A stretch of DNA of 7,066 nt from assembly GCA_018882645.1 (NCBI GenBank), contig VERM01000073.1, forward strand, positions 1 to 7,066, read 5' to 3'. Shown in pieces: positions 6,221 to 7,066 of this stretch (positions are counted from its first letter, which is position 1; every line of letters begins with the position of its first letter). Under the pieces are notes generated by a model. It was not told the DNA's origin. It did no database searches and was given only the letters and a program-made list of their open reading frames with translations. This DNA is from Ferruginibacter sp. (GTDB lineage: Bacteria > Bacteroidota > Bacteroidia > Chitinophagales > Chitinophagaceae). The position numbers were made by a program, and so were the translations under genes.

Positions 6221-7066
6221 TTAGTGATTTTCTTCTTCTTCCTTTTCTTTGAGCATGGTTTTTAGTTCATCTGAAATATTGACGAGTATTTTATCTATAC
6301 GCTGTCCGTCCATATCAATGATTTCAAAACTAAAATCACGCCAGTTGAAAGACTCTCCTGTAGATGGAATATGTTCCAGTTCATGCAATACAAATCCGGC
6401 AAGCGTATCAAATTCATGTTCCCCTTCATTCATCCATTCTGCTTTGTCGAAATAGCTTAAAAAATCATAAAAACGTATTTGAGCATCAACAAGAAAACTA
6501 TTGTCTTGTCTTTTGACAATTTCATAATCTTCCTGCCCGAGTTGAGGCACGTCACCTACTATGGCCTCCATGATGTCATTCAAAGTGATCATTCCTTCAA
6601 GCGTGCCGTATTCATTTACAATAAAGCAGGCATGAATTTTTGAGGATTTTATTTTTTCCAGTAGCTGATAGGCTTTGTTGTTCTCTGGAACAAACAATGC
6701 AGGTTTTGTAAGAGTTCCAACAACCGTATCAGAAGAAGCCTTTAAAAGATCTTTCACATATACCAATCCTTTTATCTCATCAATACTTCCTTCGCAAACG
6801 GGATATGTACTGAATATGATATGGCTCAATTTGTTTTTTACATCCTGAACTGTGTCGTTAATGTCGAGCCAAACGATATCTGTTCTGTGGGTCATCAGTG
6901 AAGTAATGTTTCTATCACCGAGATGAAAAACCCTTTCAATGATTTCTTTTTCACCTTCATCAATTGAGCCGTGTTCACTTCCTTCGGAAATCATTGCTTT
7001 TATTTCCTCTTCCGTCACAGCGTCATCAGAAGGTTTTTTTATTCCAAATAATTTGAAGATGATACT
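6221..7066 (-). CDS. CorC/HlyC-family CBS-domain protein, C-terminal part (cut by window edge)
   Basis: The open frame continues to the right window edge (281 residues visible), so the GTG at 7018 is an internal Val codon, not a start. From the edge the order is a linker IIFKLFGIKKPSDDA, TEEEIKAMISEGSEHGSID (about 18-36), a CBS pair with LMTHRTDIVWLD (57-68) and CFIVNEYGTLEGMITLNDIM (147-166), then a CorC/HlyC domain with TLAGFVLHELEHIPSTGESF (about 221-240) and IDMDGQRIDKILV. Proteins of this family normally begin with a membrane-embedded DUF21 (CNNM) domain, which would lie outside the window. Relatives are linked to Mg2+/cation export; the old name hemolysin is historical. The Bacteroidota gliding protein GldE has the same layout and cannot be excluded from this fragment. 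It converges on rpsP. Confidence 0.93.
   Translation of the reverse strand, partial: SIIFKLFGIKKPSDDAVTEEEIKAMISEGSEHGSIDEGEKEIIERVFHLGDRNITSLMTHRTDIVWLDINDTVQDVKNKLSHIIFSTYPVCEGSIDEIKGLVYVKDLLKASSDTVVGTLTKPALFVPENNKAYQLLEKIKSSKIHACFIVNEYGTLEGMITLNDIMEAIVGDVPQLGQEDYEIVKRQDNSFLVDAQIRFYDFLSYFDKAEWMNEGEHEFDTLAGFVLHELEHIPSTGESFNWRDFSFEIIDMDGQRIDKILVNISDELKTMLKEKEEEENH

Noticed and set aside
6221..7018. A 265-residue protein starting at the GTG at 7018
   Set aside because: The frame stays open to the window edge with CorC/HlyC-like residues upstream, and the family needs an N-terminal membrane domain, so the GTG is internal.

Overview
The window reads as ordinary chromosome of a Bacteroidota bacterium, AT-rich, perhaps Chitinophagales or Sphingobacteriales by protein flavour; the order is a guess. 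Three things point to the phylum. Three ribosomal-protein genes have a TAnnTTTG -7 box, the Bacteroidota housekeeping promoter. All gene starts visible except rpsR lack a Shine-Dalgarno sequence and sit behind A/T-rich leaders. The SucA, Ffh and long-tailed bS16 sequences also look like Bacteroidota versions.

Layout from left to right. Positions 1-819, minus strand, hold the conserved rpsF-rpsR-rplI operon (bS6, bS18, and bL9 cut by the window edge). Positions 820-1015 are a dense intergenic stretch: the rpsF leader hairpin and -7 box, a 12-bp direct repeat with copies 40 bp apart, a perfect 20-bp-arm palindrome, and the rpsT terminator. rpsT (bS20) follows on the minus strand with its own promoter. 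sucA (2-oxoglutarate dehydrogenase E1) diverges from it on the plus strand, and ffh (SRP54 GTPase) follows 32 bp downstream. rpsP (bS16, long acidic tail) has the best promoter in the window. A two-way terminator separates rpsP from a convergent minus-strand gene, the C-terminal part of a CorC/HlyC-type CBS-domain membrane protein that runs off the right edge.

Most genes serve ribosome assembly (bS6, bS18, bL9, bS20, bS16) or co-translational membrane targeting (Ffh). SucA belongs to the TCA cycle, and no E2 (sucB) gene lies beside it. I see no mobile gene, CRISPR array, tRNA or rRNA gene, and no clearly new multi-gene system.

The points most worth a second look are these. Ffh has proline in place of the Mg2+-coordinating Thr of its P-loop, and a second conserved P-loop-helix residue is changed five codons later. 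rpsR has the only strong Shine-Dalgarno sequence in the window, and bS18 is one of the proteins that hides the anti-SD in Bacteroidota ribosomes. The rpsF promoter region carries the repeat pair, the leader hairpin and a REP-like palindrome.
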